Source: Streptomyces albus subsp. albus
Lineage (GTDB): Bacteria; Actinomycetota; Actinomycetes; Streptomycetales; Streptomycetaceae
Assembly (NCBI RefSeq): GCF_000725885.1
Contig: NZ_JODR01000009.1
Coordinates: 355,462-419,461, forward strand
Length of the DNA stretch: 64,000 nt
Direction of reading: 5' to 3'
A program made the position numbers and the translations under genes. Below, in pieces: positions 12,001 through 24,000 of this stretch (position 1 is the stretch's first letter; each line of letters starts with the position of its first letter). Below the pieces are notes generated by a model. It saw only the letters and a list, made by a program, of their open reading frames with translations, did no database searches and was not told the origin of the DNA.

Positions 12001-15000
12001 GGCGCGCTGTGCTGGGCCCGCTCCTGGCCCTGGCCGACGGGTGCCGCGTCGGGCAGCGACTGCTTGCGGACGCTGCGCAGGCTGTGCGGCATCACCGCGT
12101 CCGGGACGCGGACCACCGCTCCGACCCGCATCCGCAGCGCCCCGTCCCGCCGGGTGCCGAGCTGGACGGGCACGACCTCGGGCTGTGCGTCGGGGGCCGC
12201 GCTCCGCGGCTCGACGTCCTGCCACTGCCCGTCGGCGAGCGGCACGTCCGTGGGCCCCTTGCGCAGCGCGTCCCCGGTGACCCAGCGCACCGGAGTACGC
12301 GGCAGGCGGTGTTCCTCCGCCCTCACCTCCAGGACGAACCTCGTGCCGAAGACGTGCACGCCCGAGTCCGAGACCGTCCCGCCGTCGAACGTGGCGCCGA
12401 GCCCCGCCTCGCCCCGGCGCGACGAGGACGAGGAATAGCTCACCCCGCCGCCGGGCATGAACCGGCCCCCGTCGAACCTCGGCCCGCCGTCGGCGCCCCC
12501 GGTCACGCTCCAGCTCTGGCCGGTGCTGGAGGAATTACCCGTCTCGGAGCCGCCGCGGTAGGCCCCGCGGGTGTTCACGCGTTCGGTGCCCTTCCACTTG
12601 AAGTCCTCCCAGCTGGTGCCGCCGATCTTGAGGACGAGCGTGCGCTGGGACAGCGTGCCGGGGCGCCGCAGCTCGACGACGTAGGTGGCGTTCTCCTCGT
12701 CGAACGTCGTGCGCATCCGCGTGTTCAACGACGACGGCGAGAACCCGAAGTCCCCCAACTGGTTGTTGCGGAGCGCGTTGATCGCCTTCCGGTGCATGGT
12801 GTCGTACCGGGGCATGACCGGCCGCCGGCCCGGCACCGGCCGGTGGCGCACGGCGGCCCACCCCGCCCGCCGGGCGTCACCCATCCGCACCTTCGCCTTC
12901 CTGAGCGGCGGCGAGAGCGTGTGCTTGGCGCGGTTCACGCCGCGCCGGAACCCGGACGGGTCCGGGGCGACGTAACCCCGGAGGCCGGGGTCGGCGTGCA
13001 GCACGTCGAAGATGATCCGCTTCAGCTCCGCGGGCACGGTCAGAGCGGGCTCATCGCCCACGGGAGAGGGGCCCTCCTCCGCCGGGCGGGCGAGCGGCGA
13101 GCGCGGCACCTGGAGCCGTTCCGACACGGGGGGAGCGGAGCTTCCCCGGCGCCGGTCGCGGAGCTGGAGCGGAAGCTCCCGCGGGCGCTCCGACGCCCCG
13201 GTCACCGTCCCGGCCCGCGGCCTGCGACCACGCGGGACGCCGAGCTGCGCCTCGGACCCCGCGGCGTCCGAGGACCCGACCAGCCCTTGGTCGCCCACCT
13301 CGTGCTGCGCCGACCTGGTACGGCGGTGCAGCGGGGAGGACCACCGCGTGCCGTCGCTCACCGGCGTACTCGTGCCGCTCCGCGAGGAGTTGGCCCGCGT
13401 CCTGGGCGACAGGCCCAGCAGGGGAGAGCGAGGCTGCCGGGGCTGCGTCCGCGGCTCGTCGAGCAGCTCGGCGCGGCTCACCAGCATCTCGACGCCGTAG
13501 TACATCAGCGCCATCGGGTGGCGTCCGCGCAGCTCGGGCGGCAGCTCGGGCACGTGCAGCGGCTCGCCGTCCGCGCCCTTGACCTTCCGCTCGGGGTCCC
13601 AGCCGCCCAGCTTCCGCGCCTCGCTCCGGGTGGTCTGGAGCCGGACGTCACCGTGGAAGGACGCCGCCAGGTTCTTGGGGGCGGTGCCCTTCTCCTCCAG
13701 ATGCGGCGGCAGGTCGTAACCGGCCAACTCGTGCGGCGCGCGGACCCTCAGGTGCAGCTCGACCGGCCCCTGGTAGAGGCCCTTGGTGCCCTGGTCCTCC
13801 CGTCCCGTGTACACGCCGCCGCTGTGCGAGATCGTGTTGGCGTCGCTCCTGCTCGTGCCGAGCGTGAGGCCGCCGCTGGCCATCGCCCGGAAGAGCGGCA
13901 CGTTGGCCCCTATGCCTCCGCCGATCGTGACCGAGAGGCTCTTGTTCAACGCTCGCTCGTAGGAGACGGCGGGCGTGTACTCCTTCTCGTTCCGCAGCGT
14001 GGAGTCGTAGACCGGGCGTTCGAGAGACGCTTTCTTCCCCGTCGCCGGCCGCACCCACCATTCCACGTAGCCGGCAACCCTGCCCTTGTTCGTCTGGATC
14101 GGAACCGTGGTGACCGGGCTCTGGTTGGCCTGGAACATCTCCTCGCTGAGCCGGGACTCCTGGAAGCTCTTGAGCACCTGGTCGACGCCGATGTCCTCCA
14201 GGACGAGGCCGTTGAACGTGCGCAGGGTCCCCACCAGCCACTGCAGCATCGCCGGGGCGACGGTGAGCTGGCCCGTGGCCTGGTCCGGCAGCTTCCCGTC
14301 GGCGAACTCGATGGTGCGGGGCAGACCCTGGGGCTTGGCCGGCACCTTCTTGGTCATGCCGTCCGGCACCACCCACTCGAAGCCGTCGCGGACCACGAAC
14401 CGCAGGACGTGCGGCGTCTGCTCCCCCGCGGCCGGCGACGGCACCAGCGCACCGTCAGCGAAGCGCTGGTCGTACAGCTCGACGTCGTACAGCGCCTTGT
14501 TGATGTATGCCTTGCCGCCCTCGCGGTCCCGCACCTGGCGGGTCTCCTGGGCGGCCTGCTGGAAGGTGCTCTTGTGCTGCTCCCGGTTGTGGGAGAAGTT
14601 GACATCGAAGCGGAAAAAACCACTGGGATCGCCCATCGGCGGCCAGAAGCCACCGCCGAGGGCGACGGCGCCCGGGGAGTCCTTCTGGACCGCGCGGACG
14701 CTCTTGTCGTGGGCGCGCTGCCGCTGGTGCACCTTGGGGCCGGCCATGGCCACGGTGTCCTCGGCGCTTCCGGTGCCCTGGGTGCCCTGGGCGACCTTGG
14801 GGCCCTCGTAGACCGCGTAGTCGCCGAAGTTGCGCATCCGGATCTTGGCCAGCCGCCAGACGCCGTCCGCGCCCCGGAACGTGACCGTCTTCCCGTCGCC
14901 CGCCCGGCCAGGTTCGGTCGCGTGCTGCCTCTCGCCCGGTGTCCGGGGGATCTGGCCCAGCAGGTTGTGCGGCCGGGACCTCATGTCGCCCAGCAGCTCG

Positions 15001-18000
15001 CCGTACAGCCGTCCCCGGTCCTTCGGATGCGGCCGGAGGGCGTCGACGATCTTCTCCGCCACCGTCTCCGGCTCGTGCAGGATGACCTGGGTGCCGCTCT
15101 CCCGGACGGCGTGCTTGCGCAGGCTGCTGCCGTCCGCGAAGGTCTGCACATCGCTCTCGTCGAAGGACGGGTCGCCCGCGCCGCCGGGCCGGACCACGTA
15201 CATGGCCCGGACCGTGTCGAAGGCGGCGGCCTCGGCGGGCAGCGGCACCGTGCCCGCCACCAGGTCCTCGGTACGGGGGGCGGAGGTGCTGGTGGCGATG
15301 CCGGTGGAGGCTGTGCTGCTGCTGGTGGCACCGGTGGCGGTGCCTGTGGTGCCGGACCGGTCCGACGAGGACGCGCCCGTGCCCATCCGCCCCTGCCGCT
15401 GCCCGAGGAACACCTCGCGGTGCAGGGTGCGCAGGTAGTCCAGCGCCCGGTCGTACGCCGGCCCGTCCTCGTAGAACCAGTCCTCCGCCGAGCGCTCCGG
15501 GAGCCCCATGAGGTCCCACGCCTGGTGGCGGCGGCGCACGATGAACTGCGCCCAGGAGCGCTGCTCCGACTCCGTCATCGGGCGCAGGTCCCCGGCGGGT
15601 ACCGTCTCCGGGACGGTGGTCGGCACGGCCGGGTAGCCATGGAGCCTGTGCTCCTGTCGCGGCGGCCGGTTGCCGTGCCGCAGGCGCCACCAGGTGCGCC
15701 GGTTCTCCAGGTTCTGGACGGTGGCACGCAGGGTGCGCAGCTCCTCGCTGTAACCGACGCCCAGTTCGGACTCGGTGTCCGCCGCCAACCCCTCGCGGGA
15801 GCGGCTGCTCGCCGTGTCGCTGTCCGTGGTGCCCGTGGTGCTCGCGGAGTCCGTCGTGCTGCCGTCGCTGCCGCCGGTGCCCTCGGTGCCCTGGTCGGAC
15901 CGGTTGTCGTCGAGGTCCTCGGCGGCGGCGGAACGGACGGAGTTCTCCCGTCGGACCGGCTCGGCCACCCCGTCGCCGGACACGGCGGACTGAGACGTCC
16001 GCGTCTGCTGCCCCTCCGGCGCTTCCCGGGTTCCCTGGGTTTCCTGCGCCGATTGCGCCGTGTGCGCCTGCGGGGCGGAGTCGGTGACCGCCGTGGGGCC
16101 GCCCTGTTCCTCCCGGGCGACGGAGGAGACTGAGGAGTCGTCCTCGGAGGGCTCGCGGGGGCCGCTTGCCGCCTTGTCGGCGGTCCCGGCGGTGGTCTCG
16201 GCCACCTCGGTCCCGGCCTCGCCGACGGTCTCCTCGGTGGCCTCGGTCCCGGTCTCGCTGGCGGTGTCGTCAGCGGTGTCGCTCAGCGTCCCGCCGACGG
16301 TCTCGTCGGCCTCGACGGTTCCGGCCCCGGGCCCGGCGTGGGCGCCGTCCCGCCGGTCGCCGCCCACCCGGCCGTCGGACCGATCGCCGTCCGGCCTCGC
16401 GTCGGCCTCGTCGTTGTCCACCCGCGCGTCGGAGTCGTCCGCCGCCTGGGCGGTCCGCTGCCGGTGGTCTGACACCCCGGCGGCGAACCGGTCGCCGGTC
16501 GCCGCCTCCGCCGCCGTCCAGGAGGACGCCAGCGACGCCGGTGCCCACAGCCAGCGGGACAGCTCGCGGGCGTCGGTACCCAGCTCGGTGAGCCGGTCCT
16601 CGTCCAGCCCGTGCCGCCGTGCGAACGCGTCGGCCGCCGCGCCCATGTCCCGCAGCGCGGGCCCGGCCCACGCCTCGAAGTCGAAGTGCGCCGGCAGAGC
16701 GGCGCTCAGGACGTCGGCACGCCGGTCCCACGTGCTCACCTGGGCATTCAGGCCGCTCGGCGCGCCGATACGCGCGTCGAAGGTGTCACGGAACGCGGCG
16801 TCGCTCTGCCGCGCGTGGTCCTCGCGTACCCGCTGTACCGCCTCCGGCGCCGGCGTCTGGCCGGGGTGCTGCTCCTGCCAGGCGGCCAGCTGCTCATCGA
16901 AGCGGCGGGTGGCCTCCGCCTGCGCGGCCCGGCGGCCCAGCTCCTGGGCGAACTTCGTGTGCAGCCTGTCCGCATCGGTGACCCGGGAGTGCTGCGTACG
17001 CCACTGGGACGTCCAGTAGTTCTGCCCGAGGTCGCCCCGCCAGTGGTTCCAGTGGTCGAACACCCGGTCGACCCCGCCCGGCACGAAGCTGCCCTCGGAG
17101 AAGAACCGGTCGAACACCGCGGCCGCCGTCTGCGCCGTCTCGACCTCCAACGGCAGCCGGACGGAGGCGTCCAGCCCGGCGCCGGAGGCGACCCCGAAGC
17201 GCTGCTGGAACGCCCCGCCGACCAGCCCCTCCTCGCCCTCCCAGGACCGGACGGCCTTCTCCACCTGCCGCACGGCGTCCTGCTGGACGGCACGGCGGGC
17301 GGCGTGGTGCAGCAGCCGGCCCGGGATACGGGCGGCCACGTCGGCGTACCGCTGCTCCCAGTCGGCCCTGGCACTGCCGGTGGCGTTCCGCGGCGGCGCG
17401 TCCTGGAAGGTCAGGTCGAACGCGGTCCGCAGCTCGCTCTCGGCCTGCGCGTACACGGCGGCCACGTCGGCCTGCGACAGCACCGCCTCCACCGGCACGC
17501 CCGGTGCCAGCACCTTCAGCAGCGGGCCGAGTCGGGTGGGCAAGGACTCCAGGGCGTCCGTGAAGGCGCCGTCCAGCCGCTGCCGCTCGACGTGGAGGCT
17601 CGCGGCACGGTCGGCCCGCTCCCCCACCCCGTCGGCCAGCGTGTGCGCCCGCTCGCGGACCCGCTGCACGGCGTCCCGCAGCCCCTCCTGCACGGCGGCG
17701 GGGCTGTCGAAGACTTCGCCGGCCGCCTTCGACAGGTCCCGCAGGAAGGCGCCGCGCACCTCCTCCCGCACGGCCTCGGCGACCGAGGGCGGGAAGTGTC
17801 CCGCCTCCTCCGACCGCGACCAGGCGTCGAAGGACCGGTCGAACAGCCGGCCACCGCGCACCACGGCAGCCTGCTGGGCCAGACCGAGATCGAACTGCCC
17901 GGCCAGCCGCTCCCACGCCTCGTCGGCGCCCTCGCCCCCGGAGCGCAGCCGACGCTCGTGGGCCTGCCACGCCTCCTCGTACACCCGGCCGACATCGATG

Positions 18001-21000
18001 CCGAGATTCCACACCTGCTCCCGGCGCAGGGGCTTCCATGCCTCGAACACCTCGTCGAAGAGCTGTCGGTCCTCCTCCGTCGCGCCCTGGGTGCCCTGGG
18101 CGGGCACCTCCTGGGTCCGAGCGCCGGACTGCGTCTCCGCCTGCGTCCCGGGCTCCGCCTGCGCCCGCTGCTGCTCCTGCTCTTGCGCCTGCTCCTGCTC
18201 TTGCGCCTGCTGCTGCTCCTGCGCCGCTTGCCGCTGCGCGGCCAGCTGGGCATCGAACAGCTCGTTCAGCAGCGCCGGCCACACGGCGCGCCGCCAGTCG
18301 TCCTGCGCCGCCCAGGACGGCGCCGACGGCACGGACACCTGCGTTGTCGCACCCGCCTGCTCCTCGGCGCCACTGCCCTGCTGCCCGGACTGCTCCTCGG
18401 TGACGGCGGTCCGGGACGCCTGGTGGGCCAGGTAGGCGTCGGCGTACGCGGTGCGCGCCGCCCGCGCCTGCTCCTCGGCCCAGTGGACGACCCGCGAGTC
18501 GTGGACGACGGCCGTGTCCCGCTCGGGCTGCTGCCGGGACAGGAGCCCGTCGAACTCGGCGTTCGCCCGGTGCCGCATCCCGGCCACCTTGGCGAGCGCG
18601 TCGAGCCGGTGGACGAAGTCCCGCTCCGCGGCGCCCCGCTCGTCCTCCGAGAGGAGGCCGCGGGAGCCGAAGCCCAGCTCCTCGCCGTAGCCCCTGAGAA
18701 GTTCCTGCTTGCGCTCCTCGAACCAGCCGTTCGTCTCCTGGTCCCAGCCCCCGGTGGGGCGCCGCTCGGCCAGTCCCTCCAGGTCGTGGGCGTACAGCCC
18801 CGCCGTCTCGGCGCGTGCGGACAGGTCCCGCACCGCCTGCCGGAAATCGTCCGTCAGCTGCTGCCGGTGGGCTTCGAGGTCCGCGGGGGCGGTCTCCCCC
18901 GCCGCGTTCCAGTCCTGCCGGAACTGGTCCTGGAGGCGGTCGATCCGCGCCTCGTACGCCGAGCGCATCGCGCCCGGCAGTTGGTGGCTCAGTGTCCGCG
19001 GGGTGAGCCCTTCCTCGACGGCGGGCTCGCTCATGACCTGCTCCACGACCCGGCCGGCCTGCTGGGCGTCCCGCCACTGCTGGTGCGCCTGGGCGTAGCG
19101 CTGCGCGAACCGTTCGGCCAGGTCGGCGTTGGAGGGCGCGTCGTGGTCCGTGCCCTCCTGGAACGTCATCTCCGACTCGGCCACGGCCGCGTGGAAGTCG
19201 GCGCGCACGTCCTTCGCGGCCTGGGAGTGGTGGAAGTCGCTCTCGCGCATCTCCCAGGGCTGGAAGGTGAAGCGGGGCGCGGGCCTGTCCGGGGTGAGGG
19301 TGGACGCGACGTGCTCGTCGAACCAGGCGTCAGCGGCCCGCTGCCGCACGATGCCGTCCACCCTCTCGTGCAGCTGAGAGGTGACCGCCGTCTGCTCGTC
19401 GCCCGGCCGGGCGTGGGTCCAGGCGTCGGCGAACCACTCGCGGACCGGCCGCAGCCGGGGGGTGTCCGACAGCGACAGCCCGGCGTGGTCGCCCAGCTGC
19501 TCGTCGAACACCTCGTAGGCCGTCTCCCGGTCCTCGACGGTGTCCCGCACCGAGGCCAGCTTCGCCAGCGCTTCCTGGGCGGCGTCCGGCACGATGCTCG
19601 GCGGCGCCTGGACCTCCTGCGCAACCTGCGACGCCTGGGACGCCGCGTCCGAGGCTCCCACCGCGAGGGCGGACGCGGGCACCGCCGCGTCGGCTTCCGC
19701 GAGCCCCGAGGCGCCCTGGAAGCCCGTGGCGCCCTCGAACCGTGCGGCACCCGCGAATCCCGTGGCGTCCTCGGCGCCCTCGTTCAGGCCGGGGCGCGTG
19801 CCGCCGAACTCCTCGTCCAGCACCTCTTCGACGAACGGAGACCGGCTGGACCCCTCGGCCCGGACGCCGCCCTCCTCCCACAGCCGCGACTCGTGGGCGA
19901 CGGCCGACTCGTACGTCGGCAGCTCCGGCACCCTCTCCGGCTCGACGAGCAGCTGGTCACCGCCCCCGCGGACGAGGCCGCCGGCCTCCGCGTCGGGCAC
20001 CTCCTCGACGGTGGGCGCACGGTACCGGCCGACGTCTGCGGCACTGGGCACCGGGGGCGGGGACGTGCGCTCGGACCGGAAGGTCTTCAGGTCCATGTGC
20101 CACTCAGGGTTGGTCCGCCATGCCTGGTAGGCGGCATCCCGCTCCTGGGCGCGCTGGTTGAGGGCGGACCAGCGCTGCCGCATCTCGTTCATCAGGTCGG
20201 CATGGACCCGCTCCGCACCGAGCGTTCCCGACACCTTCTCGTAGGACCGCCAGCCCTCGTGGAAGCGGTCCTCGATGCCCTTGGCCTGCTGCTGGTAGTA
20301 GCTCCGCACGCGCGGATCGGCGAACGAGTCGGCGGGCAGCCGGTGCTGCTGGGAGAAGGAGCCGTCCGGGAGTTCCCGTACGCCGAGCGCCTCTGCGCGG
20401 ACGCTGTCCCTGCCCGCGGAGCCGCTGAAGAGCTGCTGCATCCGCCGGCGCCCCGCCTCGGCCTCGGCGGCGTCCTGCTCCCGCTGCGCCTGGAGCCGCG
20501 GCTCCTCGGCCCGGTTCCAGTGCTTGTCCCACTCCTCCTTCAGGGCCTTCCCGAAGGCGTCGCCGTCGCGCTTCTCCTGGGCGAGCGCGGCGTCCACGTC
20601 ACGGTCGCCGGGGCCGAAGACCTCGTTGTCGTTGCGGGCGTACCGCTCGCGGTACTCGGCGGCCAGTTTGTCGAAGGCCAACTCGTCGACGTCCCACAGC
20701 CGCTCGGCGCGTCCGGTGAGCGGATTCACCGCCGGCCGGCCGAACAGCTCGCCCTTGCGGTCCGCCAGCTCGTGCGCCGTACCCAGCTCGTCGGAGCCCC
20801 GGTCGGCGTACCGCGGATTCGTCGTCAGGTCGTGAAACTCCCGGCCGCCCTCGGCCAGAACCCGCTCCGCGCGCTCCTCGTACCGGACGCGGTCGGGCAG
20901 GGACCGTACGTACGGCTCGAAGTGGTCGTGGAAGAACCGGTCCTGCCGGGCCAGCAGCTCCTCACGCGTCCACACGCCGTTCGGCGTGATCTTCTTGCTG

Positions 21001-24000
21001 AACTCGCCGGCCGTCTGCTCGGCGTCCACCGCCAGCGCGTGCGCCTCGTCGGCCCGCAGTCGAGCGGCGTCGACCTTCTGCCAGAGCCCCATGTTCGTAC
21101 GGAACCGAGCGGCCTCGGTGAGGGCGTCCTCGGCCGCCTTCTCCAGATCCTGCGCCTCCTGGCGGGACCTCGCGGCCCGGTCGGTCAGCACACGCAGCTC
21201 GGCCTCGGGCAGACCGATCACCTTGTTGTAGGCGTCGGTCATCGACGTGAGGAACTGGTCCCGCACCCGGATTTCCTCCGGAGTGACGGGGTTGCGGACC
21301 TGCTTGGCGAACTGCTGGTCGGCCAGCTCCCGCACCCGGTTGGCGCCGACGTGCCGGTCGATGCGGCCGGGCATGTCCGCGTTGAGCCGGATGTCCGCCT
21401 GGAGCATCGCCTCGTTGTAGCGCGACCAGTCCTGGGCGGACAGCTCCTCCGGCTTGCGGCCCCCCAGGGCCTTGTCGGCAGCGGCCTTGACGTCGGCCAT
21501 ATGCTCCTCGACCAGCGCCTTCTGGTCGATGCCGGCCAGGTTCTCGCGGCTGACCTGACGGTCCGAGGTGAGCCACCGGAAGTGGTGCTCGGGCAGGCCC
21601 GCCATGTTCTCCTGGCGGAGCTGTTCCTCCAAGCCCTTGGAAGTCAGCCGGGACCGCCAGGTGTCCTCCACCTTCGGCAGCTTGGGGAACCAGCGCCCGT
21701 CGCCCGCCCACTCGGTGAGCGGCGTGGCCCGCACCTCGGTCTCGGGCAGCCCGTCCTTGGCCGGCAGCTTGTCGGTGGCGGCACGGTAGTCGGCACGGAA
21801 CTCGTCGTGCAGCTTGGTCAGCTCGGCGTGCGAGATGGTGTCGCCGACGCCCACCTCGCGGCTGATCCGGCCGAAGGCGCCGTCCGCCTCCCACTCCAGG
21901 GCCAGCCGGCTGTCCCCTCCCTTGATCAGCGCGTCGACGCGCTTGCCGGCGGCCTCGACGAACCCGTCCATGTCGCCCCGGCCCGTGCCGAGGCCGAACT
22001 TGTCGGCGAAGCTGCGCACCTCGGTGACGATCGCGTCGCCAAGCTCGGCGCGGAACTTGCCCTCGGCCGCGGGGGAAGAGAACTCGGGCCTGTCGAACGG
22101 CGCGTCGGGGCCGCTCGGGCGGGTGGACGCCACGGGAGCCGGGGAATCGCCGGTGCCGTGCTGCCGCACCGGTGCGGTATGGGTCGCGCCGTCCGGGACG
22201 GCCGGGCCGCCTTCCACGAGCGGCTGCGTCTTCGGCGGATGCGCCCCGAGCTTGGCCACCAGGTCGGCGGCCTGCTGCTCGAACTCCGCGCGACCGATCC
22301 GGCCGTTGAGGAACCGGTTGGCCGTGGGGCCCACCAGTTCCTGTGCCTCCTCGTGGAGCCGCGTCGCGCTGTCCCGGGAGGGCTCGAAGCGCACGGGGTT
22401 CGCCGGAACGTCCTCCGGGGCGACGGCGTCCGACCTGGGCACGGGGTGCGACTCCAGCCCGTCCCGGCGCCCGCCCATCAGATCCGAGACGCGCTGCGCG
22501 AACTCCTGCCGACCGATGCGCTTGTCGGCGAAGTCCCGCACCGCCGCCGCGACCTTGTCGCCGGTGCTCGGCTTCGTCAGCTTGTTCGCGGACGGCCGGT
22601 CCGCGACCGTCTCACCCGCGGTCCGTCCGCCTGCGGCCGACTCCACACCGTCCGGCTCACCCGCGCCCCGCGAGGTGGCCTGCACACCCTCGGACTCGTC
22701 CCGCGACAGCTCCAGGGCGTTGCGCCCCTCGGGCTCGTCCCGCGACAGCTCCAGGCCACTACGCCCCTGAGGCTCCTCCCGCGTCAACTCCAGGCCACTA
22801 CGGCCCTCGGACTCCTCGGCCCTCGCTGAGGAGCTGCCGCCCACGGGGGCGTCCGACGGCGCGCCGGCCGGTGCGGCGTCGCCCGCCGCGGCGGAGGACG
22901 CGCGGTCGTGACGCGGCCCGTGCTGGAAGTCGTCGAACCACTTCAGCGCGGCGTCCTGGGCCGCCCGCGCCATGACCTCCCTCTGGAACAGCTCGGGCAG
23001 GCCGTCCTTCAGACTGTCGAACTCCCGGCGGAACTCCAGCGGGGAGATTTCGCCCTTCTGCAACTTGTCGAAGAGCGGCTGCCAGGCGCCGTCGAAGCTG
23101 CCCTTGACCGCCTCCCGCACGGGCCGCGTCGTCTGGTGGGCCAGCCACGAGTCCCTGCTGAGCATGTGGTGCGCGATGTCGGCGGGCGAGACGGTGTGGT
23201 GGAACTGACTGAGGGCGGACTCCAGTTGTTCGTTGAACAGCTGGACGAAGCGCGGGTCGTCGGGGGCCGCGTACGGCGAGTCGCGCAGACCGGCTCCGCG
23301 CTCGGCGGCGCCCTCGCCGCGCCAGTACTCGTACTCGGCGATCTTGTAGGCGTCGGCGACCGGGGTCACCATGTGGTCCGGCACACCCGTCTCACGCGCC
23401 CACTCCACGGGGCCGTACGCCTCGTCATGCCTCGTCATGACCGACGCCACGTGGTCCAGGTCCACGTCGGGCCGGTTACCGAACGCGACGTCCAGCTTGC
23501 CGCGCAGGGTCGCCGGGAAGGTCGGCAGGGAGACCTGGTTGTCCGAGGTGACCTCGCCCCGGCCACGCCCCGAGCGCCACTCCTTCAACGCCTCCCGGTA
23601 CGCGTCCGCCGCCCGTCGCACATCGGCGCCGACCAGCCCCGCGTTCTCCGCCCGGGTCTCCAGGGCCACCACCGGCTCCCGCTCCGGAAAGCCACGCTCC
23701 GGGTGGTCCCGGTGGTTCTGGTAGGCGGCCTCCAGCGCGTCGTCCGCCTTCCGCTGCACCTGGGTCCGCTGCTCGGCCCAAGGGAGCTTGTTGGTGGCGA
23801 ACTCGCTGTTCAGGCTCTCGGTCCTGACCTGCATGTCCGCAAGCCGGCCCGGGTCGCCCAGCTCAAGGGTGTACGAGGAGTGCCCCTCGTTCGGATTGAA
23901 GCCGTCCTCGTTCCACGCGACCGCGTCCTGCCCGCTCCGTCCCGCCGGGCGCTCGCCCTGGCCGGCCGGGTGTCCGACCGCGCCGTCCGTGTCGGGGTGC

